Shown one piece after another: positions 45,317 through 54,490 of a DNA stretch of 64,000 nt. This DNA comes from Isobaculum melis. GTDB lineage: Bacteria; Bacillota; Bacilli; Lactobacillales; Carnobacteriaceae. Within the stretch, counting starts at the first letter, position 1, and every line of letters starts with the position of its first letter. The translations under genes were made by a program, and so were the position numbers. The notes under the pieces are model-generated. The model was not told the DNA's origin, searched no databases, and saw only the letters and a program-made list of their open reading frames with translations. The stretch is taken from contig NZ_FOHA01000002.1 in NCBI RefSeq assembly GCF_900111355.1, positions 186,001-250,000 on the forward strand. Reading direction: 5' to 3'.

Positions 45317-46504
45317 ATGAATAAAAAAATTATCTTTAATCCATTCTCATTATTTTTTATCATCATCTTGCTAACAACAGCTGTTTATAGCCTAAGTTGG
45401 TCAAGCTTGGCTCCATCGTTTTCAGGAAACTTATGGTGGTTTTTCGGCTTCATCTTGATTAGTTTATTATTCTTTTCAAAATTGTATAACAAAATATTCC
45501 CACCAGGAACTTTTGATGATACAAACTTTAAAATGAGCTTAACACCTTGGGCCATTATTGCAACACTATCTATGCTAGCAGAATTTGCATATGAAAAGGC
45601 CATCCCAATTATCAACATTCTCATTCTTAAAGATGGATATAATTATTCAGATTTTGAAGGTATTCCTACTTTCCATGTATTTGTCCTTACTTTTGTATCC
45701 TTTGTAGGACTACTATTTTGGCAAAAATTTTTAGATACAAAAAAAATCTCGCAGCTTTTTATGTCTATTTTCTTTGTATCCTATCCAATGATGCTCTTTA
45801 ATCGTGGTGGCTTTATCATGAATGTGATTACCATGTGTTTCCTTTTTATCTATTATAAAAAAACTGTTACAATTGCTTTAAAATATATCATTGGTTTGCT
45901 CGTTATTATTGTACTATTCTTTTATGGCTTTGGTATTTTTGGAAATATTCGCTCTGCACCTCCTGAAGAAACTAAAGAAGATGTTACAAGTAGCCTTTTT
46001 ATTATGGAAACAGGAAAAGCAACATCTGATTTCAAAAAATCTAGTATTCCTAAGCCTTTCTTTTGGGGTTATCTATATGTAGCTACACCATTAGCTAATT
46101 TTCAGAACATTGTTCAAGAAACTACGCCAAATTACAATATGACAGCTTTCTTTACGGAAAGCGTACTGCCTGACTTTGTAGGCAAGAGAATTGTAGAAGC
46201 TAAAGATATCAAAATACCTGAAGATGAGCTTGTTTCTCCAGTATTTAATGTCTCTACTTTTTTCTCATCTGCTTATAAAACATTAGGTTATACAGGTATA
46301 TTTTTAATTTACTTCTATTTTGTTGGTTTTGTCTTTTTCTACTCTTATTTAATGAAAAAGATGCATACAACAACTATTATTGCCCTTTCAATTATTTGTA
46401 CGATTACAGTATTCAATCTATTCAGTAATATGATGATATTCTCTGGATTTAGCTTCCAATTAATCTACCCTATCATGTTCTGGATGTATAAAAAAATAAC
46501 ATAA
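45317..46504 (+). CDS. second polymerase-like membrane protein (oligosaccharide repeat unit polymerase type)
   Basis: A 395-residue protein with about ten membrane helices and a long extracellular loop (about 205-315). NRGGFIMNVITMCFLFIYY in the middle resembles the Arg-containing helix of Wzy proteins. It has a strong AAAGGAG site 6 bases before its ATG. With the preceding gene it gives the locus two polymerase candidates; one may be a ligase or belong to a different polymer. The assignment is by topology and context. Confidence 0.72.
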   Translation: MNKKIIFNPFSLFFIIILLTTAVYSLSWSSLAPSFSGNLWWFFGFILISLLFFSKLYNKIFPPGTFDDTNFKMSLTPWAIIATLSMLAEFAYEKAIPIINILILKDGYNYSDFEGIPTFHVFVLTFVSFVGLLFWQKFLDTKKISQLFMSIFFVSYPMMLFNRGGFIMNVITMCFLFIYYKKTVTIALKYIIGLLVIIVLFFYGFGIFGNIRSAPPEETKEDVTSSLFIMETGKATSDFKKSSIPKPFFWGYLYVATPLANFQNIVQETTPNYNMTAFFTESVLPDFVGKRIVEAKDIKIPEDELVSPVFNVSTFFSSAYKTLGYTGIFLIYFYFVGFVFFYSYLMKKMHTTTIIALSIICTITVFNLFSNMMIFSGFSFQLIYPIMFWMYKKIT

Positions 46505-46519
46505 GAATGGAATGAGAAG

Positions 46520-47563
46520 ATGACTTTTAAAATTGAAATGAAGAATTTAATGAACTTTTTTGCAAGACGTAAATGGATTTTACTCTTAACAACTGTTATC
46601 ACAGCAATTGTTTTTGCTGGTGTGATGCATTTTTCATCAACTACGAAAGATGAGCCCACTAATACAGAAGAAAAAGCAAAGGTCGATCAATATTACTCTT
46701 ACTTTACTTTTATCGCTGAGAATCCTATCAATGGAAACAATATGATGAGCATCAGCACAATGAAGTCTGCACTTACAACTGAACGTAACCTAAAAGAATT
46801 AAATGAAGCTGGCTTTACACTTGATCAAAAGGATTTAAACTATACAATGAATCTTTTTACAAATGGTGAGTCAGGAGAAACCATTTATTTAATTATTAGA
46901 AATACTTCTGAAGAAAATGTCAAAACCGCGATTAATTATTACTATAACTTATTAGTGAATAAAAATAGTGAGTATTTTAGTCAAAAAAATATGTATTACT
47001 TATCTCAACCTAGTGATCCATCTTTAGAATTGCCTGTTAAAGCTTACTATACTTCTACAGATAACAATTTATTTGAGGCAGCGACTGCTTCTAAAAAACC
47101 TATTGTCAAGAAAGACAGTCAACTAACAACAAATATCTTATATGGGATTGGCATCGGATTAATTCTTGGCTTTATTCTTGCTTTTGTCAGAGACACTACT
47201 GATAAAAAAATCCATGGTACGAGCTATATCTATCCTCTTTTCAAGGATCAACCGATGGAGTTAATTGATTTAACTTTTGAAAATAATCAAGTTAGTTCTA
47301 AAAAAATCAATATGCTATTAAATGCTGATTCTGAACGTGATCTGGTTATTTCCGAAACTGAAAGCACCTGGATCAATACGATTAAAGAAACAGCTCAAGC
47401 TGATATTGCGATTAAAGAGGTTTCGCCTCTCTCTATTAAGGCAATTGATCAAGTTTATATCTTGGTTCAAAAACATCTTACTACTTCTAAATGGCTTCAT
47501 GAACAAATTGTTTTATTGTCTGATACAACAATTCCTGTTTCTATTATTTTTGTAGATAAGTAG
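46520..47563 (+). CDS. Wzz-like chain-length protein with degenerate kinase-like C-terminus
   Basis: A 347-residue protein. One helix near residues 19-37 and one near 205-224 flank an extracellular domain, the usual Wzz/CpsC layout. After the second helix it does not stop: about 120 cytoplasmic residues follow, beginning RDTTDKKIHGTSYIYPLFKDQP like the linker of Wzz-BY-kinase fusions and ending AIDQVYILVQKHLTTSKWLH, similar to the last strands of CpsD/CapB kinases. No Walker A lysine motif or tyrosine cluster is visible, so the tail would be inactive as a kinase. It is the last gene of the unit. Wzz is well supported; the kinase relationship is a reading by eye. Confidence 0.8.
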   Translation: MTFKIEMKNLMNFFARRKWILLLTTVITAIVFAGVMHFSSTTKDEPTNTEEKAKVDQYYSYFTFIAENPINGNNMMSISTMKSALTTERNLKELNEAGFTLDQKDLNYTMNLFTNGESGETIYLIIRNTSEENVKTAINYYYNLLVNKNSEYFSQKNMYYLSQPSDPSLELPVKAYYTSTDNNLFEAATASKKPIVKKDSQLTTNILYGIGIGLILGFILAFVRDTTDKKIHGTSYIYPLFKDQPMELIDLTFENNQVSSKKINMLLNADSERDLVISETESTWINTIKETAQADIAIKEVSPLSIKAIDQVYILVQKHLTTSKWLHEQIVLLSDTTIPVSIIFVDK

Positions 47564-47569
47564 GTATTT

Positions 47570-47618
47570 AAAAAGGCTGTTCATTTTCTAGTTATACTAG
47601 AAAATGAACAGCCTTTTT
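47570..47618. terminator. convergent bidirectional terminator (wzz / autolysin)
   Basis: Arms 47571-47591 and 47597-47617 form a perfect 21-bp stem with a 5-base loop and flanking A and T runs. Confidence 0.93.
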
Positions 47619-47625
47619 TACTTTA

Positions 47626-47678
47626 TAAAAATAAAAAAGCTGATCAAGGATACAATTGCTGTATCCATTGATCAAGCT
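47626..47678 (-). terminator. terminator of the autolysin gene
   Basis: Arms 47641-47653 and 47661-47674 pair over 13 bp with one bulged base; on the minus strand a T-rich run follows. It starts 11 bases past the autolysin stop. Confidence 0.82.
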
Positions 47679-47688
47679 CAAATAATCA

Positions 47689-50292
47689 TTACTTAACAGA
47701 CACATTAGTAGCCGGAATCCATGCCATTCCTACGCCTGTATCATAATTTTTTACTAAATAGAATTTTTGACCATCTTTTGTTGTCGCAACTGAAGATAGT
47801 TTCACTTTTTTATTTAGGAACTGTGTCCAAGTACTTGGTAACTCATCCATTGATTTATCATAAAGACCATAACGCTTCGTATCTTTAGTGATTACACCTT
47901 CTAGATTAACAGAGCTCACGCCAGTAACTGCATAAGATACTGAGACATTCTCTACAGGAATCCATGCCATTCCTGTATTAGTAGTATAGTTAATTAGTAA
48001 GTAATATTGATTACCTTTATTCGTTGTAATCATCTGTGTCATTTTTACGCGACTACCAAGCATACTTGTCCATGTGCTATTGATTACATCAATATGAGAG
48101 CTTGTCGCACCATAACGAGCAGAATCAGTTTTAATAATACCTTCAAAATTAACAGTTTCTTTCTTTACAATTTCTTCTGGTAATTCTAAAGCATCCGCAG
48201 CAATCCAAGCAATTCCAACATTTGTATTGTAATCTTTTACAAGATAATACTCTTTTCCATTTGCTGTTTTAGCAACACTTGATACTTTGACTTGTTTATT
48301 TAAATAAGCTGACCAATTGCCTGTTAATACGTCCATATCTTTACCATATAGACCATATTTGTTGCCATTCTTCTTCAATAACGCTACTGTATCAATACTT
48401 TTCGTGCTTGTTACACGATCTGAAATCGCTACATTTCCAGCTGGAATCCAAGCAATTCCTGTATTGTTACTATAGTTGCGTAAAAGATAATATTTTTTAC
48501 CAGTTGCAGTGGTTGCAACACTTGCTATTTTAACTTTTTGATTGACATAGCTTGACCAATTGCTTCCTAAAGGATCCAAACTTGTGTCATATAAGCCATA
48601 TTTATTCCCAGCAGCTGTAATGACACCGACTTCATTCATTGCTTTAGTCTCTACAACAGTTTCAGTTAAAAGAATATTTTCTGCTGGAATCCATGCCATT
48701 CCTACACCCGTTTTATAGTTATTGACCAAATAGAATTGTTTGCCACTGCTACTAGTAGCAATTGTGCTCACTTTGACTTTTTGATTGACAAATGAAGACC
48801 AATTACTTCTAATAATATCCATATCTTTACCATATAGACCATATCTATTTGCATTTGTATGAATCATTGCATTAGAATTCACTTTTTCTGTTTTAACGAT
48901 TGTTTCAGATAAAGAAACATTCTCAGCAGGAATCCAAGCCATTCCTACACCTGTCTTATAGTTGACTGCTAAATAATATTTCTTTCCATTAGCAGTTGTA
49001 GCAGCTTGTGTTAATTTAACTTTTTGGTATTGGAGCGTTGACCAATTACTCTGCAACGGATCTATATACTTCCCATTTGTCATACCAAATCGACTACTAT
49101 TTTTTGTAATAATCGCATTAGCATTTAGTTTTTCTGTCTTAGTAACCGTTTGAGAAATGGTTAAATACTTACCTTCTATCCAACAATAACCTACATTATT
49201 GACAAGTACTAAATAGTAAACTTGTCCTGTGGTGGTTGTTGCTTTACGACCTAATGTCACACGATAATTATAAGGCGCTACTTTGCTGACAACACTTCCA
49301 TTTACTTTAGTCAGCAGCCCACCATTAGCAGACATATGAAAAATTTCAGCGTTTGGTGAAATCTTTGCGCCAAAATCTGTTGCCACATTACTTTGAACAG
49401 CATGATTAATCGTGCCATTATCATATTGTGTCAAATTATAGGTTGCAATAATGCTATTTAATGTATTGGCATAAACTGGTGAAGTCGCATATCTTCCTTG
49501 TAACCATTGTGTCGCATCTCTATAACTAGTTGTATTTTCAATCCATGTTCCATTATAAAAGGCAGGTGCACCATTAATCCCATAACGAAGTAATTGTGCA
49601 TTATCCTCTAAAGATTCTAAATAAGATGGGTATTTTCTAAAAGCAGCATAAACATCGATATATTGCCCATTTTCCCACTCTTTTGTCCAGAAATAAGAAG
49701 ATTGTCCATTATAAGAACCTTTGATACCAAATAGGTTATTATGCGGTGCAAGAGATAACTTACTTCCACCCCAGAAGCTTTCTACGATTGCTTGCGCAAT
49801 CATAACGGATGCATATAAGTTATATTTTTTAGCATTTTGTTGTGCATGTCCTGCAATTTTATTAATAAATTGTTGCTGTGAACTCACACTTCTAAACATC
49901 AGATTTGGTTGATTTTGTAAAGAATCAATCACTAATTGTAAATTTGCTTCTTGATCATAAGTATTTTCTGCTGTTTTTTCTGGCTCAATCTTGACAGGTG
50001 GTCCACCAATTGGTGCCTGATTTTCTTCTTGAAGGGGAGTTGTTGCCTCTTCCTCTACAGGGAAATCGGGTACGACAGTTGTTTCTGTCTCTTCTTCTGT
50101 GACCTCTTCTTTGATGTCAGTTGATGGAACCTCATTTTGAATAACAGCATCTTTATCTAATTTGTCTATGTTCTCAGTTGTTTCAGCTAACACTTGATGT
50201 GTTAATAAACTACTAGCTAGCGGACTAATAACCGTTGCAGCTATGATTGTTTTAAGTGTCAAATTCTTGAATAAATTATTTTTTTTAGCCAT
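47689..50292 (-). CDS. secreted GH73 glucosaminidase with seven GW-type repeats
   Basis: An 867-residue autolysin. Residues 1-36 are a signal peptide (cut after VLA), 37-130 an acidic Pro/Glu/Thr linker, about 138-292 a GH73 N-acetylglucosaminidase domain with the catalytic Glu in AIVESFWGG (E171), and 305-867 seven repeats of about 80 residues, each ending in a form of YYLV-NY-TGVGMAWIPAENV. GW repeats bind lipoteichoic acid without covalent anchoring. The enzyme probably trims peptidoglycan at the surface. It has its own promoter and terminator and sits inside the polysaccharide locus, between polymerase and rhamnose genes. Confidence 0.93.
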   Translation of the reverse strand: MAKKNNLFKNLTLKTIIAATVISPLASSLLTHQVLAETTENIDKLDKDAVIQNEVPSTDIKEEVTEEETETTVVPDFPVEEEATTPLQEENQAPIGGPPVKIEPEKTAENTYDQEANLQLVIDSLQNQPNLMFRSVSSQQQFINKIAGHAQQNAKKYNLYASVMIAQAIVESFWGGSKLSLAPHNNLFGIKGSYNGQSSYFWTKEWENGQYIDVYAAFRKYPSYLESLEDNAQLLRYGINGAPAFYNGTWIENTTSYRDATQWLQGRYATSPVYANTLNSIIATYNLTQYDNGTINHAVQSNVATDFGAKISPNAEIFHMSANGGLLTKVNGSVVSKVAPYNYRVTLGRKATTTTGQVYYLVLVNNVGYCWIEGKYLTISQTVTKTEKLNANAIITKNSSRFGMTNGKYIDPLQSNWSTLQYQKVKLTQAATTANGKKYYLAVNYKTGVGMAWIPAENVSLSETIVKTEKVNSNAMIHTNANRYGLYGKDMDIIRSNWSSFVNQKVKVSTIATSSSGKQFYLVNNYKTGVGMAWIPAENILLTETVVETKAMNEVGVITAAGNKYGLYDTSLDPLGSNWSSYVNQKVKIASVATTATGKKYYLLRNYSNNTGIAWIPAGNVAISDRVTSTKSIDTVALLKKNGNKYGLYGKDMDVLTGNWSAYLNKQVKVSSVAKTANGKEYYLVKDYNTNVGIAWIAADALELPEEIVKKETVNFEGIIKTDSARYGATSSHIDVINSTWTSMLGSRVKMTQMITTNKGNQYYLLINYTTNTGMAWIPVENVSVSYAVTGVSSVNLEGVITKDTKRYGLYDKSMDELPSTWTQFLNKKVKLSSVATTKDGQKFYLVKNYDTGVGMAWIPATNVSVK
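47692..49380 (-). repeat. seven GW-module repeats within the autolysin gene
   Basis: Seven coding repeats of about 240 bases. The first (nearest the catalytic domain) is the most divergent, with VGYCWIEGKY where the others have GMAWIPAEN or close variants. Confidence 0.88.
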
Positions 50293-50322
50293 TTCATCTC
50301 TCCTTTTTTAGGCAATAACCTT

Positions 50323-50351
50323 ATTTTATTACATAGTTTAAAGAAACTCAA
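50323..50351 (-). promoter_or_regulatory. autolysin promoter
   Basis: On the minus strand, TTGAGT (50346-50351) and TAAAAT (50323-50328) are 17 bp apart, about 30 bases before the start codon. It lies within the 68-base gap after rmlD. Confidence 0.65.
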
Positions 50352-50360
50352 CCTTAAATT

Positions 50361-51215
50361 TTAAGATTTTTTAATGATTCCCTGTTTAAATTGTGCTAAA
50401 GCCTCTTGCCAATTGATTATTTTATACCCAGTTTTTTTTGCTTTTTCTAAATTCATTACTGAGTATTGTGGGCGTTTAGCTTTTTGAGGAAAATCTGAAG
50501 ATTCAATTGCTTTTACTTCGACATTTTTATCCTGTAAAATTTCTTTAGCAAATTCATACCATGAACAACTTTCATCATTTGAAAAATGATAAATACCATA
50601 TGCACTCTTTTGATCCCACAGGTAAACAATAAATTCTGCTAAGCTTCTTGTCCAAGTTGGTCGACCAAACTGATCTGCTACCACACTAATAACTGGCATT
50701 GTTTCTGCCAAGCGCAACATGGTGTAGACAAAGTTTCCACCAAATTCACCAAAGACCCAAGAAGTTCTGACAATATAATGCTGACTGCAATATTTAGCGA
50801 CAGCCAGTTCACCTTCATATTTTGCACGGCCATATTCATTTTGAGGATTTGCTTGATTGTCTTCTAAATATTCTGATTGATTGGTGCCATCAAAAACATA
50901 ATCTGTACTAATATAAATTAAAGTAGCGCCTACTTTTTCAGCAGCTTTGGCAACATTCTCAGTACCAACTACATTCACTTGATAATTGGCTTCTTTCCCC
51001 TCATCCTCTGCTTTATCTACTGCGGTATAAGCTGCACAGTGAAAAATAACTGTTGGTTGTAATGCCATGACTTTCTGATTGACCATTTGTGCATCTGTAA
51101 TATCCATTTCTTTAGAATCAGTTCCTACAAAAGCAAGACCTTTTTCATTGAGTAATTGACTTAATTCTTTTCCTAATTGACCATTTGCACCTGTAATCAT
51201 AATTTTTGCTGACAT
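50361..51215 (-). CDS. rmlD: dTDP-4-dehydrorhamnose reductase
   Basis: A 284-residue SDR that makes dTDP-L-rhamnose, last step of the pathway. Motifs are MITGANGQLGKELSQLL, STDYVFDG and the catalytic YGRAKYEGE (YxxxK). The ATG at 51215 has GGAG 8 bases upstream; the in-frame GTG at 51224 abuts that site. It is separated from rmlA-C-B by a rhamnosyltransferase-like gene and a flippase, an uncommon but known split of the rml set. Confidence 0.94.
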   Translation of the reverse strand: MSAKIMITGANGQLGKELSQLLNEKGLAFVGTDSKEMDITDAQMVNQKVMALQPTVIFHCAAYTAVDKAEDEGKEANYQVNVVGTENVAKAAEKVGATLIYISTDYVFDGTNQSEYLEDNQANPQNEYGRAKYEGELAVAKYCSQHYIVRTSWVFGEFGGNFVYTMLRLAETMPVISVVADQFGRPTWTRSLAEFIVYLWDQKSAYGIYHFSNDESCSWYEFAKEILQDKNVEVKAIESSDFPQKAKRPQYSVMNLEKAKKTGYKIINWQEALAQFKQGIIKKS

Positions 51216-51220
51216 GATTT

Positions 51221-52498
51221 TCACTCCTCTATTTTAATCGTTCCTTTTGGTATATTAATTTCTTTCTTTCTTAATAGGACATACATGCTAATCATAATGC
51301 CCAATTCAATCATCGTTAGATTAAGTGCTGCGCCTTTGTCCTGTAAAAAGTAAATTAAGACAGGCATTGTGACCAAGCTAATCATGCTAGCAAAAAAGTA
51401 AATTTTGGATAAGAAACGTTGATAGCCAAAATTAATCATTGTTAAGACACCAAAGACATTGGTCCAGCCACGAATAAGTGGTAAAAAGGACATGATTTGA
51501 ATCAGTATGATGGAATCATTGTATTTTTCACCAAAAACAATTGGGAAGATCCAGCCTGAAAAGAACAGCAATACCACACAACCTGCACCAATGACAATCG
51601 TAATGCCTATCCATATTTTTCTAGTAAGCTTAATTACCTGTATTTTAGACTCGTTCATTAAACGACTCACATGAGGATAAACAGCTTGGATAATTGGTGA
51701 AATCACACTTGAGCAAGCAGTAATAATCTTATCTGCACCGGTATAATAAGCGGTAATGGTGTTATTTGTAAAAGCACCTAGCAAGAGCGTATTTCCGATT
51801 GTATAAATACTTGAAGCAATATTAGAAACAAAGATATCCCAGCCTTCTCTCATTTGTCCTCGTATTTGTTTAAAACTTGGTCGAACAAAGCGAACTTTAT
51901 ATTTAAAGATAGCAATTCCTAGTGCAATACAGCCAGCTATAATATAGCCTAATGAATTTAAAATAGCGACTAAATAGATATCTCCTTTAGCTTTTACAAA
52001 CATAAAAATACCAATTGTAAAAAATATTTTTGATAAAGCATTTAATAAGGCTGAAACTTTCATTTCTTCAATCCCCTGAAAAAACCAAGTTGGAAAAAGG
52101 ACACTCCCAACAACCATGCCAAAGGTTAGAATATTTAACAAAATATTTTTTCTGAAATTTGGAACAATCAGAGAAATAAGGACTAATATAACAAAGGATA
52201 CTACTAATAATAAGACTTTAGCTGACATCACAGATGAAAAAATTTCAGAGACTCTTTTTTTATCTTCTCTTTGTTTTGAAATATCTCGTGTAGCGGTTAA
52301 ATTAAATCCATAATCTGTAAATAAAATAAAATATTGCGTCATCGCTTGTGCCACACCATAAGCCCCATATGAATTCAAATCTAGTACTCTCATCAAATAA
52401 GGCAGTGTCACAACAGGCAAAATGTAGTTGAGCACTTGAATACTTGCTAAAGAGAAAAAGTTCCCTACTATTTTATTATTTTTCAACGTTTTTACCAT
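51221..52498 (-). CDS. second Wzx-type polysaccharide flippase
   Basis: A 425-residue MOP/PST-family protein with about twelve membrane helices. The N-terminus (FFSLASIQVLNYILPVVTLP, then YLMRVLDLNSYGAYGVAQA) is a typical Wzx start. It lies between a rhamnosyltransferase-like gene and rmlD, so its substrate is probably the rhamnose-containing unit. It differs strongly in sequence and length from the flippase at 39861. Confidence 0.92.
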   Translation of the reverse strand: MVKTLKNNKIVGNFFSLASIQVLNYILPVVTLPYLMRVLDLNSYGAYGVAQAMTQYFILFTDYGFNLTATRDISKQREDKKRVSEIFSSVMSAKVLLLVVSFVILVLISLIVPNFRKNILLNILTFGMVVGSVLFPTWFFQGIEEMKVSALLNALSKIFFTIGIFMFVKAKGDIYLVAILNSLGYIIAGCIALGIAIFKYKVRFVRPSFKQIRGQMREGWDIFVSNIASSIYTIGNTLLLGAFTNNTITAYYTGADKIITACSSVISPIIQAVYPHVSRLMNESKIQVIKLTRKIWIGITIVIGAGCVVLLFFSGWIFPIVFGEKYNDSIILIQIMSFLPLIRGWTNVFGVLTMINFGYQRFLSKIYFFASMISLVTMPVLIYFLQDKGAALNLTMIELGIMISMYVLLRKKEINIPKGTIKIEE

Positions 52499-52517
52499 CG
52501 CTTTTAATCACCTGTCT

Positions 52518-53390
52518 TTATTTATCATAAGGATAAGGTCCCATTTTATTAAAAAGACCATCTTTTATCCCACGACATACATTTTGTATTTTCTTTAATT
52601 TATTCTTTTCAAATAGTACAATTTTAATGAATTCAACCCATGAATTAATCCAATCAGTCCGAATCCATCTTTTTTGACCCTTCCAATAGGCCTTATACAT
52701 CGCGATTCTGTTTCTTGTAATAAAATAGCGTCTTATCGCATTATGGTTGGTTGTAACCATGGTTTTTCCTAAGAAACGATGACTGGTTACTTCTCCTAAT
52801 GTGTGGAGCAGCAAGCTGTCAAAGGACTGAATCAACACTAAGTTTTCTTTTTTTAGATGAAAACAAAATTCATGATCAACACAGTCAATAAAATAATCTT
52901 CTCTAAAGCGAATCCCTTTACTGGTAATCAGCGGAACGTTTAATAAATTGCCAGAGGTCATAGCTGTCTCGATTGCTGTATAGCCCGTTTGTTTGGTTTG
53001 AGAGAGGTCATAGGTCATCCCCTCATCTGGATGTTGATAAGTTGGGCTCACTAAAGCAGGCGCTACCCCCATTTCTTTTTCATAGGCTTCAAAGGTATGC
53101 ACCATCTGTTGAATATAATTTTCTGTGACGCGACTATCTTGGTCAAATGTAAATAAACCATCATAACCAAGGGCTAAGGCTTTCTCTAATCCTAGATTTA
53201 AAGGTTGGGCAATGCCTTTGTTCCCACCATTATCAACTACTTCAATCTGCTTTTCTGTAAAGGATACTGTTTGCTGATTTGGAGTATTATCTACTACTAA
53301 AACAAAAGGCAGCTGTTGACTTAATAACTTGATATTTTCATAGACATTTGCATCTGGTTCATAGGTTACGACTACAGCCATTACTTTCAC
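52518..53390 (-). CDS. family 2 glycosyltransferase, rhamnosyltransferase-like
   Basis: A 290-residue GT-A enzyme. The signatures VVVTYEPDANVYENIKLL, VVDNTPNQ, NGGNKGIAQPLNLGLEKA and FTFDQDSR are those of the bacterial rhamnosyltransferase group. Its position among rml genes supports dTDP-rhamnose as donor. It starts with GTG at 53390, with AGGAG 9 bases upstream; the next in-frame ATG is too far from that site. Confidence 0.88.
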   Translation of the reverse strand: MKVMAVVVTYEPDANVYENIKLLSQQLPFVLVVDNTPNQQTVSFTEKQIEVVDNGGNKGIAQPLNLGLEKALALGYDGLFTFDQDSRVTENYIQQMVHTFEAYEKEMGVAPALVSPTYQHPDEGMTYDLSQTKQTGYTAIETAMTSGNLLNVPLITSKGIRFREDYFIDCVDHEFCFHLKKENLVLIQSFDSLLLHTLGEVTSHRFLGKTMVTTNHNAIRRYFITRNRIAMYKAYWKGQKRWIRTDWINSWVEFIKIVLFEKNKLKKIQNVCRGIKDGLFNKMGPYPYDK

Positions 53391-53450
53391 TTATTCTATC
53401 TCCTTCGACCTTAAATTCATGTTATTATTGTATCACATCTTTTTACACAA

Positions 53451-53495
53451 AAAATAGTTGGTAAAGAATATTAAAAAATTCTTACCAACTATTTT
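53451..53495 (-). terminator. terminator of the rmlA-C-B unit
   Basis: Arms 53451-53469 and 53478-53495 pair over 18 bp with one bulge, followed on the minus strand by a T-run, just after the rmlB stop. Confidence 0.85.
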
Positions 53496-53497
53496 AC

Positions 53498-54487
53498 TTA
53501 TTTGTTTAACGCTGCACGCTCTTGTAATGGTCTCCACCAAGCTTCATTATTTTGATACCATTCAATTGTCTCAACAATCCCTGTATCAAAGGTATACTTA
53601 GGTTTCCATCCTAACTCATCTTCTAATTTAGTTGGATCAATCGCATAGCGTTTATCATGTCCTAAACGATCTTCAACATATTTGATTAAATCGCGAGATA
53701 AGCCTAATTTTTCAATAATGATATCAACGATTTGATTATTGGTACGCTCATTGTGTCCACCAACATTATACACTTCTCCACTACGCCCTTTGTGTAACAC
53801 TAAGTCAATTGCTTGGCAATGATCCTGTACATGTAGCCAGTCACGAATATTTAGGCCATCACCATAAATTGGTAACTCTTTACCATCCATTCCATTGGTA
53901 ATCATTAATGGAATTAATTTTTCTGGAAAATGATAAGGACCATAGTTATTTGAACAACGTGTAATGTTTACATTCATACCATATGTTTCATGGTAGGCAC
54001 GAACTAATAAATCAGCACCTGTTTTACTTGATGAATAGGGACTATTTGGTGCTAAAGGTGTTTCTTCAGTAAAGTATCCCTCTGCGCCTAATGAACCATA
54101 AACTTCATCTGTTGAAACTTGTAGATATTTTTCAATATTCATTTCTTTTGCAACATCTAATAAAGCTAATGTTCCTTGAATATTTGTTTCAACAAAGATT
54201 TCAGGGTGTAAAATACTTCTATCTACATGTGATTCAGCTGCAAAGTTAACAAAAGCATCAATGTGATGTTCTTTAACTAAATGTCTCACCAATTCACGAT
54301 TGGTAATATTTCCTTGGACAAAAATATGATTTGGATTATCTTTCACATCATCTAAATTGTGGATATTTCCTGCATAAGTTAATAAATCTAAGTTGATAAT
54401 TTTATAATCTGGGTGGTTTTCCAACATATAATGTACGAAATTACTTCCGATAAAACCTGCGCCACCAGTTACTAAAATATTCTTCAT
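53498..54487 (-). CDS. rmlB: dTDP-glucose 4,6-dehydratase
   Basis: A 329-residue SDR, second enzyme of dTDP-L-rhamnose synthesis. Motifs are VTGGAGFIGSNFVHYML, STDEVYGSLG and YSSSKTGADLLVRAYHETYG with the catalytic YxxxK. It is the last gene of the rmlA-rmlC-rmlB run, 3 bases after rmlC. Confidence 0.97.
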   Translation of the reverse strand: MKNILVTGGAGFIGSNFVHYMLENHPDYKIINLDLLTYAGNIHNLDDVKDNPNHIFVQGNITNRELVRHLVKEHHIDAFVNFAAESHVDRSILHPEIFVETNIQGTLALLDVAKEMNIEKYLQVSTDEVYGSLGAEGYFTEETPLAPNSPYSSSKTGADLLVRAYHETYGMNVNITRCSNNYGPYHFPEKLIPLMITNGMDGKELPIYGDGLNIRDWLHVQDHCQAIDLVLHKGRSGEVYNVGGHNERTNNQIVDIIIEKLGLSRDLIKYVEDRLGHDKRYAIDPTKLEDELGWKPKYTFDTGIVETIEWYQNNEAWWRPLQERAALNK

Positions 54488-54490
54488 TGT

